Shown here piece after piece: positions 1 through 9,295 of a stretch of DNA of 64,000 nucleotides. The notes beneath the pieces were generated by a model that searched no databases, was not told where the DNA came from, and saw only the letters and a program-made list of their open reading frames with translations. Source of the DNA: Klebsiella michiganensis (GTDB lineage: Bacteria; Pseudomonadota; Gammaproteobacteria; Enterobacterales; Enterobacteriaceae). A program made the translations under genes and the position numbers. The first letter of the stretch is position 1; each line of letters starts with the position of its first letter. The DNA lies in the NCBI RefSeq assembly GCF_002925905.1, contig NZ_PRDB01000001.1, positions 1-64,000 on the forward strand, read 5' to 3'.

Positions 1-398
1 CCCCGGGAGCGGTGTGCAGTACGGCTGGATTTCCCGGAGGCGATGCTACGCATCTGTCCGGGCTACCGGCCCGTAGACAACGCTGAACCCGTAGCCCGGG
101 CAAGGCGCTTTGCGCCGCCCCCGGGAGCGGTGTGCAGTACGGCAGCATTTCCCGGAGGCGATGCTGCGCATCTGTCCGGGCTACCGGCCCGTAGACAACG
201 CTGAACCCGTAGCCCGGGCAAGGCGCTTTGCGCCGCCCCCGGGAGCGGTGTGCAGTACGGCTGGATTTCCCGGAGGCGATGCTGCGTATCTGTCCGGGCT
301 ACCGGCCCGCAGACAACGCTGACCCCGTAGCCCGGGCAAGGCGCTTTGCGCCGCCCCCGGGAGCGGTGTGCAGTACGGCTGGATTTCCCGGAAACGAT
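1..398. repeat. Tandem array of 118-bp REP/BIME-type units
   Basis: The same block recurs with an exact 118-bp period: the string GGGAGCGGTG starts at 5, 123 and 241, and its continuation again at 361. Each unit holds two REP-like palindromic cores, one around GTAGCCCGGGCAAGGCGC and one around CCCGGAGGCGATGCTGCGC, in opposite orientation. Copies differ at only a few positions, and the last one decays after about 395. The array is cut by the window start, so its true copy number is unknown. A related array with a different spacer lies at 48565-48985. Bacterial interspersed mosaic elements of this kind are non-coding. Confidence 0.85.
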
Positions 399-425
399 GC
401 TGCATATCAGTAAGGACGACAGAAA

Positions 426-479
426 CAAAAAAGCCTGCTCGTTGAGCAGGCTTTTCGAATTTGGTCGGTGATAGAGGAT
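426..479. repeat. 54-bp duplicate of the tRNA-Pro 3' end and terminator
   Basis: Positions 426-479 are identical to 592-645. The repeated block contains the tRNA-Pro terminator hairpin and the last 18 nucleotides of the tRNA, including the encoded CCA. The 5' part of the tRNA is absent, so this copy cannot make a tRNA. The second hairpin (about 427-456) would be a second terminator on the minus strand. Confidence 0.9.
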
Positions 480-591
480 AACTCGCCACTACGTGACTCG
501 CCCTGCGGGCCGTTGCTGTCGCAACGTTCTCTCGCTCCGCTCGAGTCGAACCTCTACCCCCGGAGGTTCTCATCCTCACAAACCTCAGATG
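480..591 (-). other. Hairpin-rich segment between the two proK 3'-end copies
   Basis: On the minus strand this segment follows the tRNA-Pro terminator. It is dense in perfect inverted repeats: 548-554 with 563-569, 511-516 with 521-526, 500-503 with 507-510, and a long-range stem 495-500 with 542-547. An outer helix 474-479 with 572-577 closes the whole. It has the look of a structured RNA or of a tRNA-linked repetitive element. No convincing protein is encoded. The function is unknown. Confidence 0.55.
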
Positions 592-592
592 C

Positions 593-621
593 AAAAAAGC
601 CTGCTCGTTGAGCAGGCTTTT
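593..621 (-). terminator. Rho-independent terminator of tRNA-Pro
   Basis: A 12-bp perfect stem pairs 595-606 with 610-621 around a 3-nt loop. Reading the minus strand, it lies a few bases after the tRNA CCA end and finishes in a run of T. Confidence 0.85.
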
Positions 622-627
622 CGAATT

Positions 628-704
<77 letters not shown>

Positions 705-793
705 AATGCGGGCGCATCTTACTGCTGCGATACACACCCGTCAATGCCTTATTATGAAAAAGTCGCTCAAGCGGCGAGAAACTCGCCACTCTG

Positions 794-2482
794 CTACTCC
801 TTCTTCGCCGCAGCGTCAGGAACGTGGCACCAGTTGTTATATTGGTTAATCCCGCCGTCCGGCGAAGTATAGCCAAGACAGCCCATAATGGTGTCATACA
901 GCTCTACGTGACGACGCGGTACCTTCATGGCCGCCTGCTGCTTCAGGTGCGCAAAAGAAGCTGCGTGGTCGGGCGACGCCAGATACTTATCCGACATCCA
1001 CACCAGCATCGGCACGCGGAACTGCTCCGGCGGCGCCATCTTGCGCGGCGTACCGTGCAGGTGTTCGCGCTCGTTGATAGACTCGCCGTGGTCGGCCGCA
1101 TAGAAAACAATCGCCTTCTTGTCCCGCAGCTGATCCAGCACGCTGACGATAAAGTGATCGACGTAGGTCACGCTGTTATCGTACGAGTTAATCAGCTCAG
1201 CCTTCGAGCATTTATTATCGACGCCGACGCACTCCGGCTTCCACTGCGCAAAGCTGCGCGGATAGCGCTGGGTATAGTTAAAGTGCGATCCTTTGGTATG
1301 CAGAATAATCAGGTGCTTACCATTGGGATTCTTCGCCAGACCGCGCTTCATTTCATCCACCAGCAGCATGTCGTCAACGCTCTTGCCGCGGTTACTCGGC
1401 TCAGCGCCAATCTGCTCGCGATAGGCGATATTGTTCGCCATCGTGTTGCTGTAGAACCACATCTCGCTCTGCATGGCGTACAGGTTGCCGCTAAAGCCGA
1501 GCTGGTGCAGGACGGCAAAGACGTTCTGTTCTTTCAGCGTCCGCTGCGGGTTATCATCCGCCCCGCCCTGACGAACGAACATACAGCGCAGCGACAGCTT
1601 CGTGGCGGTATCGCAGGAGTATCCGCGGAAAGCGACCAGGTTTTTCTCCTGCGCCAGCTTAGGCGTGGTATTGCGGCTATAGCCCAGGATGCCCATATGG
1701 TCCCAGCGGGTGGTTTCGCCGATGATAAACACCACGTAAGTATCATCCAGCCCTTGCGGCTCAACGTAGGTGAATTTTTTCGCCGGATTGATCAGGGATT
1801 TATTATCGGAAGACTCGTCCACCTGCGCCCACGCGTAAAGCCCCAGCGCTGATAGCCAGTTAGACGGCAGATAGGAGTTAGCCACCACCCCGCCATAGCT
1901 TGGCAGATCGACTTCGGAACTGCGCTCAAAGTTCTTCTGACGAACCTCCAGCAAGCGAATAGGGCCCCAGACCATCAGGCCAGCCAGCAGCACGATAGTA
2001 ATATTCTTCATCCGCTGGCCGGGCGTACGAATTTGACGCAGCAGGGTGAAGCGACAGCGGTTGCTCCAGATAAGCACCAGCGGCAGCGCGCTCATCAGCA
2101 CCAGCCAGAGAATCAGGTGCCAGCCGATAACCTCTCTGGACAAGTCGATGTCAGTGGTCATCACCGAGGCAATAATCCCGTAGCCGATCACCACGTTCAG
2201 GAAGGTCATGTAATAGCTGGCGGCGGCGGAGAAGAGTACGACGATGGTCGCGAGAATACGCCAGACCCGGCGGCCAAACAGCGACAAAATACGCAGCAGA
2301 AAGAAGGTGACCAGAAAGGTCCCTATCAGCTCAACTGCACCTGAGAGTCCTTTCCAGATGGTAAACTCCTGAGCGTACCCCTCGAAGCGGCGGAAGAATA
2401 CGGCGGCGTTCATAAACCAGCCGATGTACAGCGCCAGCCAGATACTGAGCTTCAGCTGCGTCATCGTTTTAATGTATTTCAT
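794..2482 (-). CDS. eptB: Kdo(2)-lipid A phosphoethanolamine 7''-transferase EptB
   Basis: EptB transfers phosphoethanolamine from phosphatidylethanolamine to the outer Kdo sugar of lipopolysaccharide on the periplasmic face of the inner membrane. The 562-residue length fits the E. coli protein. The first ~180 residues hold about five hydrophobic membrane segments. The alkaline-phosphatase-like domain follows, with GETTR at 255-259 (metal-binding Glu 256), the catalytic-threonine region CDTATKLSLRC at 290-300 (Thr 294 aligns with the nucleophile of the EptA/MCR family), TKGSH at 396-400 and DHGES at 464-468. It lies next to proK as in E. coli, where the small RNA MgrR represses it. I saw no mgrR gene in this window. 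The family assignment is firm; specificity for Kdo rests on synteny and overall similarity. Confidence 0.95.
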   Translation of the reverse strand: MKYIKTMTQLKLSIWLALYIGWFMNAAVFFRRFEGYAQEFTIWKGLSGAVELIGTFLVTFFLLRILSLFGRRVWRILATIVVLFSAAASYYMTFLNVVIGYGIIASVMTTDIDLSREVIGWHLILWLVLMSALPLVLIWSNRCRFTLLRQIRTPGQRMKNITIVLLAGLMVWGPIRLLEVRQKNFERSSEVDLPSYGGVVANSYLPSNWLSALGLYAWAQVDESSDNKSLINPAKKFTYVEPQGLDDTYVVFIIGETTRWDHMGILGYSRNTTPKLAQEKNLVAFRGYSCDTATKLSLRCMFVRQGGADDNPQRTLKEQNVFAVLHQLGFSGNLYAMQSEMWFYSNTMANNIAYREQIGAEPSNRGKSVDDMLLVDEMKRGLAKNPNGKHLIILHTKGSHFNYTQRYPRSFAQWKPECVGVDNKCSKAELINSYDNSVTYVDHFIVSVLDQLRDKKAIVFYAADHGESINEREHLHGTPRKMAPPEQFRVPMLVWMSDKYLASPDHAASFAHLKQQAAMKVPRRHVELYDTIMGCLGYTSPDGGINQYNNWCHVPDAAAKKE

Positions 2483-2723
2483 GCAAAAAACCTGGAAAAC
2501 GAAGAGATAAAACCGCCCGACTTAAGCGATATAAGTAAGCAGGTTAATAAAGTGCGTTTAGCTTGGTTATAAGAAACCTCTACAAAGCGCGATAAGTAGA
2601 CCACAGCGGAAGGAAAAAGTATCAGGAGGGAATGTGATCCAACCAAACATTTACAAAACATTTGGTTGGATTGGCACTATTAGCTTAGGGAATTAATCAT
2701 CGGGGCCGGGATAACACCCGGTT

Positions 2724-3926
2724 TCAGGCGTGAGCCTGGTGGTAAATTTCACTTTTCGGCTGACGAATCGTTGTCGAAAGCGCCAGAGAGAGAATCAGCA
2801 GCGCAAAGATGACGCAGAAGGTCACGTAGAAACCGCCGAACAGGGAAGCAATCAGCGAACCGCAGATGCTGCCGATACCAAAGCCGAGATAAATCACGCC
2901 GTAGTTTTTCGCCAGGTTATTGAGACCAAAGAACTCGCTGACCAGCGACGGGAAGACGGTAATCGTACCGCCGAAGTTAAAGGCCACGCAGGCGATAGCG
3001 GCGAAGAACGTCATGGCGTTCAGCGGAGCGAACAACAGCGCCGCCATACCGATAAGCGAGACAACCTGTCCGATGGTAATCACCCGGATGCGGGACATTT
3101 TATCGGACAGAATGCCCAGAACCAGGCGCCCGCTCAGGTTAGCGATAGAGATCACCGTCACCGCGTTGGCGGCCGTCGCAACATCGAGGTGCACCATCCC
3201 CTGGGCGATATCTTTCGCCACGCCAATCACGTACAGGCCGCTCATGCAGGCGGTCAGGAACATCACCGCCAGCATCCAGTACTGAGGTTTACGCATCGAT
3301 TCGGCGAGGGTGAAGTCATTTTCGACGACGCCGTTGTTGGCGGTAGCGGTGTGGTTCGGCGCGTCTGTCATCAGCGTCGCGCCAAAAACGATCATCACCA
3401 GCACAATAGCGCCCCAGATAATAAAGGTTTTTTCCAGGCCGACCGTCGCCAGCAGATGGGAGTCAATAAATTTAAAACCCAGGCTGCCAAGCCCGTAAGC
3501 ACCGATGGAAAAAGCCGAAATCAGTCCCTTACGTTCCGGGAACCATTTGACGCAGTTCGACAGCGTCAGCAAATAGCCGGCACCGTCGGCCAGCCCAACC
3601 AGCAGACCCGCGCTCAGCCACAGCATCATCAGGCTGTTTGAATGCGCGGTAAGCAAGAATCCGAGGCCCAGCAGGACGCCGGAAGCCATGGTGACGCGTT
3701 TAACGCCGAAACGTTCCTGTAATTTACCTGCCACGGATGAAGAGAGCGCCAGGCCGAGGCTTAACAGGCCGAATGAAAACGCCACCTGGCTTACCGGTTC
3801 GTCCAGCTTGGCGGAAAGCGAACTATTGAACAAACTCCATGTATAAACCGATCCCAGCGCAAATTGCGTAATGATAGTGCCGAGCAGCGTAAGCCAGCGG
3901 GTGTATTGACGGTTTGCAGCGTTCAT
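2724..3926 (-). CDS. yhjX: OFA-family MFS transporter YhjX (pyruvate-inducible)
   Basis: This 400-residue, 12-segment major facilitator protein belongs to the oxalate/formate antiporter family. The N-terminal half carries the OFA-type GSVYTWSLF stretch near residue 25 and the conserved loop KLQERFGVKRV near residue 70. In E. coli yhjX is switched on by the pyruvate-sensing YpdA/YpdB two-component system. The substrate is generally taken to be pyruvate or a related monocarboxylate, but it is not proven by sequence. A two-part YpdB-type operator lies about 90 bp upstream (4017-4047). The order eptB-yhjX-yhjY-tag matches E. coli. Confidence 0.93.
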   Translation of the reverse strand: MNAANRQYTRWLTLLGTIITQFALGSVYTWSLFNSSLSAKLDEPVSQVAFSFGLLSLGLALSSSVAGKLQERFGVKRVTMASGVLLGLGFLLTAHSNSLMMLWLSAGLLVGLADGAGYLLTLSNCVKWFPERKGLISAFSIGAYGLGSLGFKFIDSHLLATVGLEKTFIIWGAIVLVMIVFGATLMTDAPNHTATANNGVVENDFTLAESMRKPQYWMLAVMFLTACMSGLYVIGVAKDIAQGMVHLDVATAANAVTVISIANLSGRLVLGILSDKMSRIRVITIGQVVSLIGMAALLFAPLNAMTFFAAIACVAFNFGGTITVFPSLVSEFFGLNNLAKNYGVIYLGFGIGSICGSLIASLFGGFYVTFCVIFALLILSLALSTTIRQPKSEIYHQAHA

Positions 3927-4016
3927 AGCAGTTGTCCTGAATAATTAACTGCCGCCACCATAACGAAGTCCCCTGTAAGTCTGGGGAAAAAAGGCATGAG
4001 CTGCCGCTACCGCGGA

Positions 4017-4047
4017 ATGAAATGCATTAAAGGCGGAATGAATGACA
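4017..4047 (-). promoter_or_regulatory. YpdB-type direct-repeat operator of yhjX
   Basis: On the minus strand two half-sites, TGTCATTCAT and TGCATTTCAT, are separated by exactly 11 bases. The known YpdB site in front of E. coli yhjX is GGCATTTCAT, an 11-base gap, then GGCATTTCAT. The downstream copy matches 9 of 10 bases and the upstream one 7 of 10. The rest of the 342-bp gap upstream of yhjX (3927-4268) has no gene; it contains only short inverted repeats near 4193-4240. Confidence 0.7.
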
Positions 4048-4268
4048 TTGCAAAACATTCACGCCTTAACGATTTATCGAAAAGTTAGTGCCCGCTACCG
4101 CTGGAAGATGCGTCATTACTGTAATGATAAAGTAAATTAAACGTATCAACTATGCTACATATTTAGCCTGAATAACTCGAGTGGCAAATGGCGGCATGCC
4201 GCAGCCCCATCCGGGTGAGGCTCAGGGATGAGCCGAATCACAAGCGCCGCCAGCGTATCCGCAATAAA

Positions 4269-4913
4269 TTAAAAATTGGCGCTCACGCCCATTAAATAGA
4301 GATAGTTTGCCCCGGTGGGTAAATTGTCCGCCTGGGATAGCGCCGCCCAGGCGGCAAGATGAGAGTTGAGCGACATATCTGCGCCCAGCGTCACGTCCCG
4401 CCAGGCACCGTCCTGCGCGCGGTTCGCCCCGCCGAAATCCGTCGTCAACTCCTGGTTATAGCTCACCTGAGCCCACGGATGTACGCCCCATAGCTTCTGA
4501 TAATCGACCCGCCAGCCCAGCGTATTCACATAGCCGGTTCCGGCCGCATTGCGGGTAAGCGGCGGCGACGTCAGATCGGAATGTAAACTGGCGACCGGGC
4601 CGGACGTCATCCCCTCGGTCAGAGAGAAATTCCAGCCGACGCTCATACCGCGTGCGCTATCCACCGGAGAGACCGCCTGATTAAACGCCAGTCCGGAAGG
4701 ATCGTCGGACGCATTTATCCGCTCCGCGAGAATATCTTCATAGCGCGGTTGGTGATCGCTGTCCCATGTATAGCGTTCCGCAGTATTACTTTTTGTATCG
4801 ATAGCGATATATTCCTGTTGCCAGGCATTCGCCCCGGCAACACACGACGCCCAGACGGATACGCACGCCGGGACCAGGAATACCCGGAGGCCATTGCATT
4901 TCTTTATTATCAT
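4269..4913 (-). CDS. yhjY: YhjY-like outer-membrane beta-barrel protein
   Basis: The 214-residue product starts with a basic stretch and a hydrophobic segment typical of a Sec signal peptide, ending near AGANA (about residue 30). The remainder alternates polar and hydrophobic residues in strand-like fashion and ends in an aromatic C-terminal residue (GVSANF), the usual mark of an outer-membrane barrel. E. coli YhjY, at the same place between yhjX and tag, matches the C-terminal part of autotransporter barrels. There is no passenger domain. The function is unknown. The name rests mostly on position and architecture. Confidence 0.75.
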   Translation of the reverse strand: MIIKKCNGLRVFLVPACVSVWASCVAGANAWQQEYIAIDTKSNTAERYTWDSDHQPRYEDILAERINASDDPSGLAFNQAVSPVDSARGMSVGWNFSLTEGMTSGPVASLHSDLTSPPLTRNAAGTGYVNTLGWRVDYQKLWGVHPWAQVSYNQELTTDFGGANRAQDGAWRDVTLGADMSLNSHLAAWAALSQADNLPTGANYLYLMGVSANF

Positions 4914-5073
4914 TAATGCGACTCCAAAAAGAGCCGAAACGGCAAGGTTGCTGTGTTTTTTTTATGGGTGTCCTATCCCTGCTTGGGGAATAATAACCCT
5001 GTATTAACTATTATCTTTATCTTTCAGCCGTCAAGTTGAACGACTGAGTTTTTATCACAAAAGGGAGAGACAG

Positions 5074-5643
5074 ATGCAACGTTGCGGATGGGTCAGTCAG
5101 GATCCTTTATACATTGAGTACCACGATAAGGAGTGGGGCGTTGCTGAAAAGAATCCCCGCAAGCTGTTTGAGATGATTTGTCTCGAAGGCCAGCAGGCCG
5201 GACTGTCGTGGATCACCGTGCTGAAAAAGCGTGAAAACTACCGCCGCGCTTTTCACCAGTTTGATCCGGTTCGCGTCGCGGCAATGGACGAAGAAGACAT
5301 TGAACGTCTGGTTCTCGACGCCGGTATTATTCGCCATCGCGGTAAAATTCAGGCCATCATCGGCAACGCCCGCGCCTTCCTGGCGATGGAAAAAAATGGC
5401 GAACCTTTCGCAGATTTCGTCTGGTCATTCGTCGATAATCACCCCCAGGTGACGGCCGCCGCCACGCTGGCGGAGATCCCGACAACCACCCCGGCTTCTG
5501 ACGCATTGTCGAAAGCGCTGAAAAAACGGGGCTTTAAGTTTGTCGGCTCCACTATCTGCTACTCCTTTATGCAGGCCTGCGGTCTGGTCAACGACCACGT
5601 CATCGACTGTTTCTGTCGCTCAGGAGGCCAGGATGATTCGTAA
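5074..5643 (+). CDS. tag: DNA-3-methyladenine glycosylase I
   Basis: Tag excises 3-methyladenine from alkylated DNA and starts base-excision repair in the cytoplasm. The 189-residue protein carries the family zinc ligands Cys4, His17 (in YHDKEWG) and the C-terminal His and Cys of NDHVIDCFCR. The base-pocket motif MICLEGQQAGLSW is at about residues 33-45. The start has a good ribosome site (AAAGGGAG) 9 bases upstream. The next gene yiaC begins inside the last codons, so the two are translationally coupled. Confidence 0.96.
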   Translation: MQRCGWVSQDPLYIEYHDKEWGVAEKNPRKLFEMICLEGQQAGLSWITVLKKRENYRRAFHQFDPVRVAAMDEEDIERLVLDAGIIRHRGKIQAIIGNARAFLAMEKNGEPFADFVWSFVDNHPQVTAAATLAEIPTTTPASDALSKALKKRGFKFVGSTICYSFMQACGLVNDHVIDCFCRSGGQDDS

Positions 5644-6079
5644 CTGGGACGCTAACGAAACCGGCCCGCTGCTCGAGCTGTGGCTTGAGAGTACGATCCA
5701 CGCGCATCCGTTTATCGCCGAAAGCTACTGGCATGACAGCCTGGCGATAGTGCGCGACGTTTATCTGCCCTCCGCGCAAACCTGGGTATGGGAGCAGGAC
5801 GGCGTGCTGAAGGGTTTTATCAGCGTGATGGATTCCCGCTTCATCGGCGCGCTGTTCGTCGCGCCGGATGCCGCCAGGCAGGGTATCGGCAGCGCGCTGA
5901 TCGGCGAAGTCAAAAAACACTACGGTTGGCTAACCCTTGAGGTATACCAGAAAAACGTTCAGGCGGTGAATTTCTACCATGCGCAGGGCTTCCGCATTGA
6001 AGACTGCGCATGGCAGGATGAAACCCAGCATCCGACCTGGATTATGCATTGGTCGGCGGATCAAATGCCGTCAGCGTAA
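5633..6079 (+). CDS. yiaC: GNAT acetyltransferase YiaC
   Basis: A 148-residue GNAT-fold N-acetyltransferase. The acetyl-CoA loop is visible as [18 protein letters not shown] near residues 80-97, followed by [21 protein letters not shown], the usual last strands. E. coli YiaC acts as a protein lysine acetyltransferase. The start at 5633 was chosen because AGGAGG lies just upstream and it fits the length of the E. coli protein; longer in-frame starts would lie deep inside tag. It overlaps tag by 11 bp. Its 3' end overlaps the converging bisC by 38 bp. Confidence 0.92.
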   Translation: MIRNWDANETGPLLELWLESTIHAHPFIAESYWHDSLAIVRDVYLPSAQTWVWEQDGVLKGFISVMDSRFIGALFVAPDAARQGIGSALIGEVKKHYGWLTLEVYQKNVQAVNFYHAQGFRIEDCAWQDETQHPTWIMHWSADQMPSA

Positions 6080-8372
6080 GCTCGGGCCCGGTATACTTTT
6101 CCAGCCAGGCCAGCGCCGTATTTCCGGCGCAGCCGTTACCCAGCCGCGATGTCGGAATATCTTTGGTCAGCACGTTCACCGCACCGTTTTTGCAGATCCC
6201 CGCCTGAGGGTCGAGATCGGGCCACGCCCCTTCATGCAAGCAGATAACCCCGGGACGAATGCCGTCGGTCACTACCGCGCCGGCCAGCACCTGGCCGCGT
6301 GAATTCCATACCCGCACCAGATCGCCATCGGCGATATTGCGCGCCTGCGCATCGCGCGGATGAAGGGTTAACGGTTCACGGCCCGCCACCGCGTACTGTT
6401 CGCGCAGCGACGTATGGTTGAGCTGGCTGTGGAGGCGGTGCGCCGGATGCGCTGACAGCACCTGGAGCTGGCCTTCCTGCGCATTGCCGTGCCATTCGTC
6501 CGGCTCCAGCCACATCGGGTGCGGCGGGCAATCCGGATAAGCAAACCCGGCGATGGTCGGCGAGTGAATTTCAATTTTACCGCTGGCGGTTTTCAGCGGA
6601 TTCGCCTGCGGATCGGCCCTGAAGGCGGCAAAGCGGGCGAAGCGCGCGTTTTCAGGGTTCTCCGGCATTTCAATCAGCTGATTATCCTGCCAGAACCGGG
6701 CGAACGGCGGCAGCGTAACCTGCTGCGCCGCCCCGCGCTGGGCGGCAATCTGGTAAAACGTCTCCAGCCACTGCAGATCGTTTTTACCCTCGGTGAAGCG
6801 CTCCCGCCCGCCCGCTTCCCAGCGCTCGCTGAGGTCGGCGAAGACCTCGAAATCATCGCGCGCTTCATCGCGCGGCGCGACCACCCGCTTCATCGGCACC
6901 AGATGCTGGTTGCTGTAGTCGCCGGTCATGGTCATATCGTTGCGTTCAAATGAGGTCGTCGCGGGCAGCACGATATCGGCATGGCGCGCCGCGGCGGTCC
7001 AGAAGCATTCGGAAATGACGATAAGCTCCGGTTTTTGCCAGGCGCGGATCAGCCGGTTGGTATCCTGATGGTGGGTAAAGTTGGCGCCGCCCGCCCACCA
7101 GATAAAGCGGATATCCGGGAAGCGGCGTTCCATACCGTTATGTTGATAAGACGCTCCGGGATTTTCCAGCGCTTCAACGATACGCGCGACCGGGATTTTT
7201 TCCACTGCATCGGTCCCGCCCGCCACGCTGCCCTGCATTGAGGCCAGCACCGCCGCGCGGCGCGTAGGGTTGCCGCCGTTGGCAAAGTGATAGGAAAGGC
7301 CAAAGCCCCCGCCCTGGGTGCCTATCTGGCCGAGCATGGCGGCAAGGGTCACCAGCATCCAGTGTTTTTGTTCGCCAAACTGCTGGCGCTGCATTCCCCA
7401 GCCGGACATCAACATGGTGGTGTTTTCGTGGAAAAGTTGTGCCAGTTCGCGAATTTTCTCCGCGCTAATGCCGCAGATCGCCGCCGCCCATTCCGCCGTT
7501 TTTGCCGTTCCGTCGCTCTCCCCGGTCAGATAGCGGGCGAAAACGTCATAGCCGCTGGTGCAGCGGGCCAAAAACGCGTCATCCTGCCAGCCGTTTTCCA
7601 CCAGCGTATGGGCGATACCGAGCATCAGCGCCACGTCGGTGCCCATATGCGGGGCGATCCACTCCGCCGCGTCGCCAAAGAATTCCGCCGTTTCCGATCG
7701 CATGGGATCGATGCAGATCACCCGCTTCCCACTCTGACGCAGACGATCGAACCACGGGATGCCCTGCTCATCGGAAGCGTTCCAGGCAATTTTTAGCGTA
7801 TTTAATGGGTTAGCGCTCCACAGCACCACGACATCGCTATGTTCCAACACCATTGGCCAGCTGGTCTGCTGCTGATAAACCTCATTACCGCCAACCACGT
7901 ACGGCATGATCGCCTGGGCCGCGCCGGTAGAATAATCGCCCAGATGCCCGGTATAGCCGCCCGCCAGGCTCATATAGCGCTGGAGCAGCGTCGCCGCTTT
8001 GTGCAACACGCCATTTGAGCGCCAGCCGTAGGAGCCCGCAAAAATCGACGCCGGGCCGTAGCTTTCGCGAATGCGCCGGTGCTGGGCGTGAATCAGATCC
8101 AGCGCCTGCTCCCAGCTCACCCGCACAAACTCATCCTGCCCGCGCACGCCTTGTGGGCTTTCTGGCGAGGCGAGAAATCCCTTACGCACCATCGGATAAC
8201 GTACGCGGGTTTTGCTATGCACCTGATCGCGCACTGCGGTTTGCAGCGAGTTGGGGAAAGGGGTATCAAGCGCCCCGCGCGAAGAGATGACGTTCTCGCC
8301 ATCGGTTTCGACCAGCATTGGCCCCCAATGGGCTGCGGTCAGGATAGTTTTGGTAGCAGATGAGGTTGGCAA
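6042..8372 (-). CDS. bisC: Biotin sulfoxide reductase
   Basis: BisC is a molybdenum bis-MGD reductase that returns biotin sulfoxide (and methionine S-oxide) to the reduced form in the cytoplasm. The 776-residue protein has no twin-arginine signal, unlike periplasmic TorA and DmsA. The DMSO-reductase hallmark [14 protein letters not shown] carries the serine that ligates molybdenum (about residue 148). Cofactor-binding stretches include [30 protein letters not shown] and the C-terminal [13 protein letters not shown]. Its 3' end runs 38 bp into yiaC on the opposite strand, so both 3' ends are antisense to each other. Confidence 0.95.
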   Translation of the reverse strand: MPTSSATKTILTAAHWGPMLVETDGENVISSRGALDTPFPNSLQTAVRDQVHSKTRVRYPMVRKGFLASPESPQGVRGQDEFVRVSWEQALDLIHAQHRRIRESYGPASIFAGSYGWRSNGVLHKAATLLQRYMSLAGGYTGHLGDYSTGAAQAIMPYVVGGNEVYQQQTSWPMVLEHSDVVVLWSANPLNTLKIAWNASDEQGIPWFDRLRQSGKRVICIDPMRSETAEFFGDAAEWIAPHMGTDVALMLGIAHTLVENGWQDDAFLARCTSGYDVFARYLTGESDGTAKTAEWAAAICGISAEKIRELAQLFHENTTMLMSGWGMQRQQFGEQKHWMLVTLAAMLGQIGTQGGGFGLSYHFANGGNPTRRAAVLASMQGSVAGGTDAVEKIPVARIVEALENPGASYQHNGMERRFPDIRFIWWAGGANFTHHQDTNRLIRAWQKPELIVISECFWTAAARHADIVLPATTSFERNDMTMTGDYSNQHLVPMKRVVAPRDEARDDFEVFADLSERWEAGGRERFTEGKNDLQWLETFYQIAAQRGAAQQVTLPPFARFWQDNQLIEMPENPENARFARFAAFRADPQANPLKTASGKIEIHSPTIAGFAYPDCPPHPMWLEPDEWHGNAQEGQLQVLSAHPAHRLHSQLNHTSLREQYAVAGREPLTLHPRDAQARNIADGDLVRVWNSRGQVLAGAVVTDGIRPGVICLHEGAWPDLDPQAGICKNGAVNVLTKDIPTSRLGNGCAGNTALAWLEKYTGPELTLTAFDPPTNA

Positions 8373-8539
8373 TGCGGGCTCCTGGTCAGCGATAGCAGGT
8401 GTGGTGACGGCACGTTATTCAGCCGTTCAATGTTATTTACAAATTGAGATGCTCCCTGCGGAATTTTCTCCGGTTTCGGGCGTCATAATCAACCGTCACG
8501 GTCGCTGTGGCAAAGAATAAAAAGGATTAAGGAAATAAG

Positions 8540-9202
8540 ATGAAAAAACGCGTACTCATGATTGCGGCTGTCGTTAGCGGCGCACTGGCCATTTCTGGCT
8601 GTACCACCAATCCCTATACCGGGGAGCGCGAAGCGGGTAAATCCGGGATCGGCGCGGGCATTGGTTCGTTAGTCGGCGCAGGCGTTGGGGCGCTCTCCTC
8701 TTCCAAACATGACCGCGGCAAAGGCGCGCTGATCGGCGCGGCGGCCGGCGCGGCGCTGGGCGGCGGCATCGGTTACTATATGGACGTGCAGGAAGCGAAG
8801 CTGCGCGAGAAAATGCAGGGAACCGGCGTAAGCGTGACGCGAAACGGCGACAATATCGTGCTGAACATGCCGAACAATGTGACCTTCGACAGCAGCAGCG
8901 CCAACCTGAAACCCGCGGGCGCCAATACCCTCACCGGCGTGGCGATGGTGCTGAAAGAGTATGAGAAAACCGCCGTTAACGTAGTGGGTTATACCGACAG
9001 CACCGGCAGCCAGGATCTGAACATGCGCCTCTCTCAGCAGCGCGCGGAAAGCGTCGCCAGCGCGCTTATTACCCAGGGCGTGGCGGCTAATCGCATCCGC
9101 ACAACCGGTATGGGCCCGGCGAACCCGATCGCCAGCAACAGCACGGCGGAAGGCAAAGCGCAGAACCGCCGCGTTGAAATTACCCTCAGCCCGCTGCAGT
9201 AA
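8540..9202 (+). CDS. yiaD: OmpA-family outer-membrane lipoprotein YiaD
   Basis: The 220-residue protein has a lipoprotein signal with lipobox AISGC (Cys21). A glycine-zipper region at about 35-75 (GIGAGIGSLVGAG, then IGAAAGAALGGGIGYY) follows. The C-terminal OmpA-like peptidoglycan-binding domain lies at about 110-215, with GYTDSTGSQDLNMRLSQQRA. It should be anchored in the outer membrane and bind the cell wall. In E. coli yiaD is known as a suppressor of a bamB defect. A GC-rich hairpin without a T-run follows at about 9209-9234. Confidence 0.94.
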   Translation: MKKRVLMIAAVVSGALAISGCTTNPYTGEREAGKSGIGAGIGSLVGAGVGALSSSKHDRGKGALIGAAAGAALGGGIGYYMDVQEAKLREKMQGTGVSVTRNGDNIVLNMPNNVTFDSSSANLKPAGANTLTGVAMVLKEYEKTAVNVVGYTDSTGSQDLNMRLSQQRAESVASALITQGVAANRIRTTGMGPANPIASNSTAEGKAQNRRVEITLSPLQ

Positions 9203-9295
9203 TGCCCTCTTTGCCCGGCGACTCGCCGGGCAAAATGCTTGATATAGCGAATTTTCGCGCTAAGGTGTGTGCAGATTTCAGCAAAGGAAGCCACC

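Noticed and set aside
1-398. CRISPR array
   Set aside because: The 118-bp units are tandem with repeated, not unique, spacers, and no cas gene is present.
63-594. Overlapping open frames of 60-140 codons on both strands across the first REP array and the proK flank
   Set aside because: They repeat with the 118-bp unit, lack ribosome sites and exist because the REP sequence is GC-rich and stop-poor.
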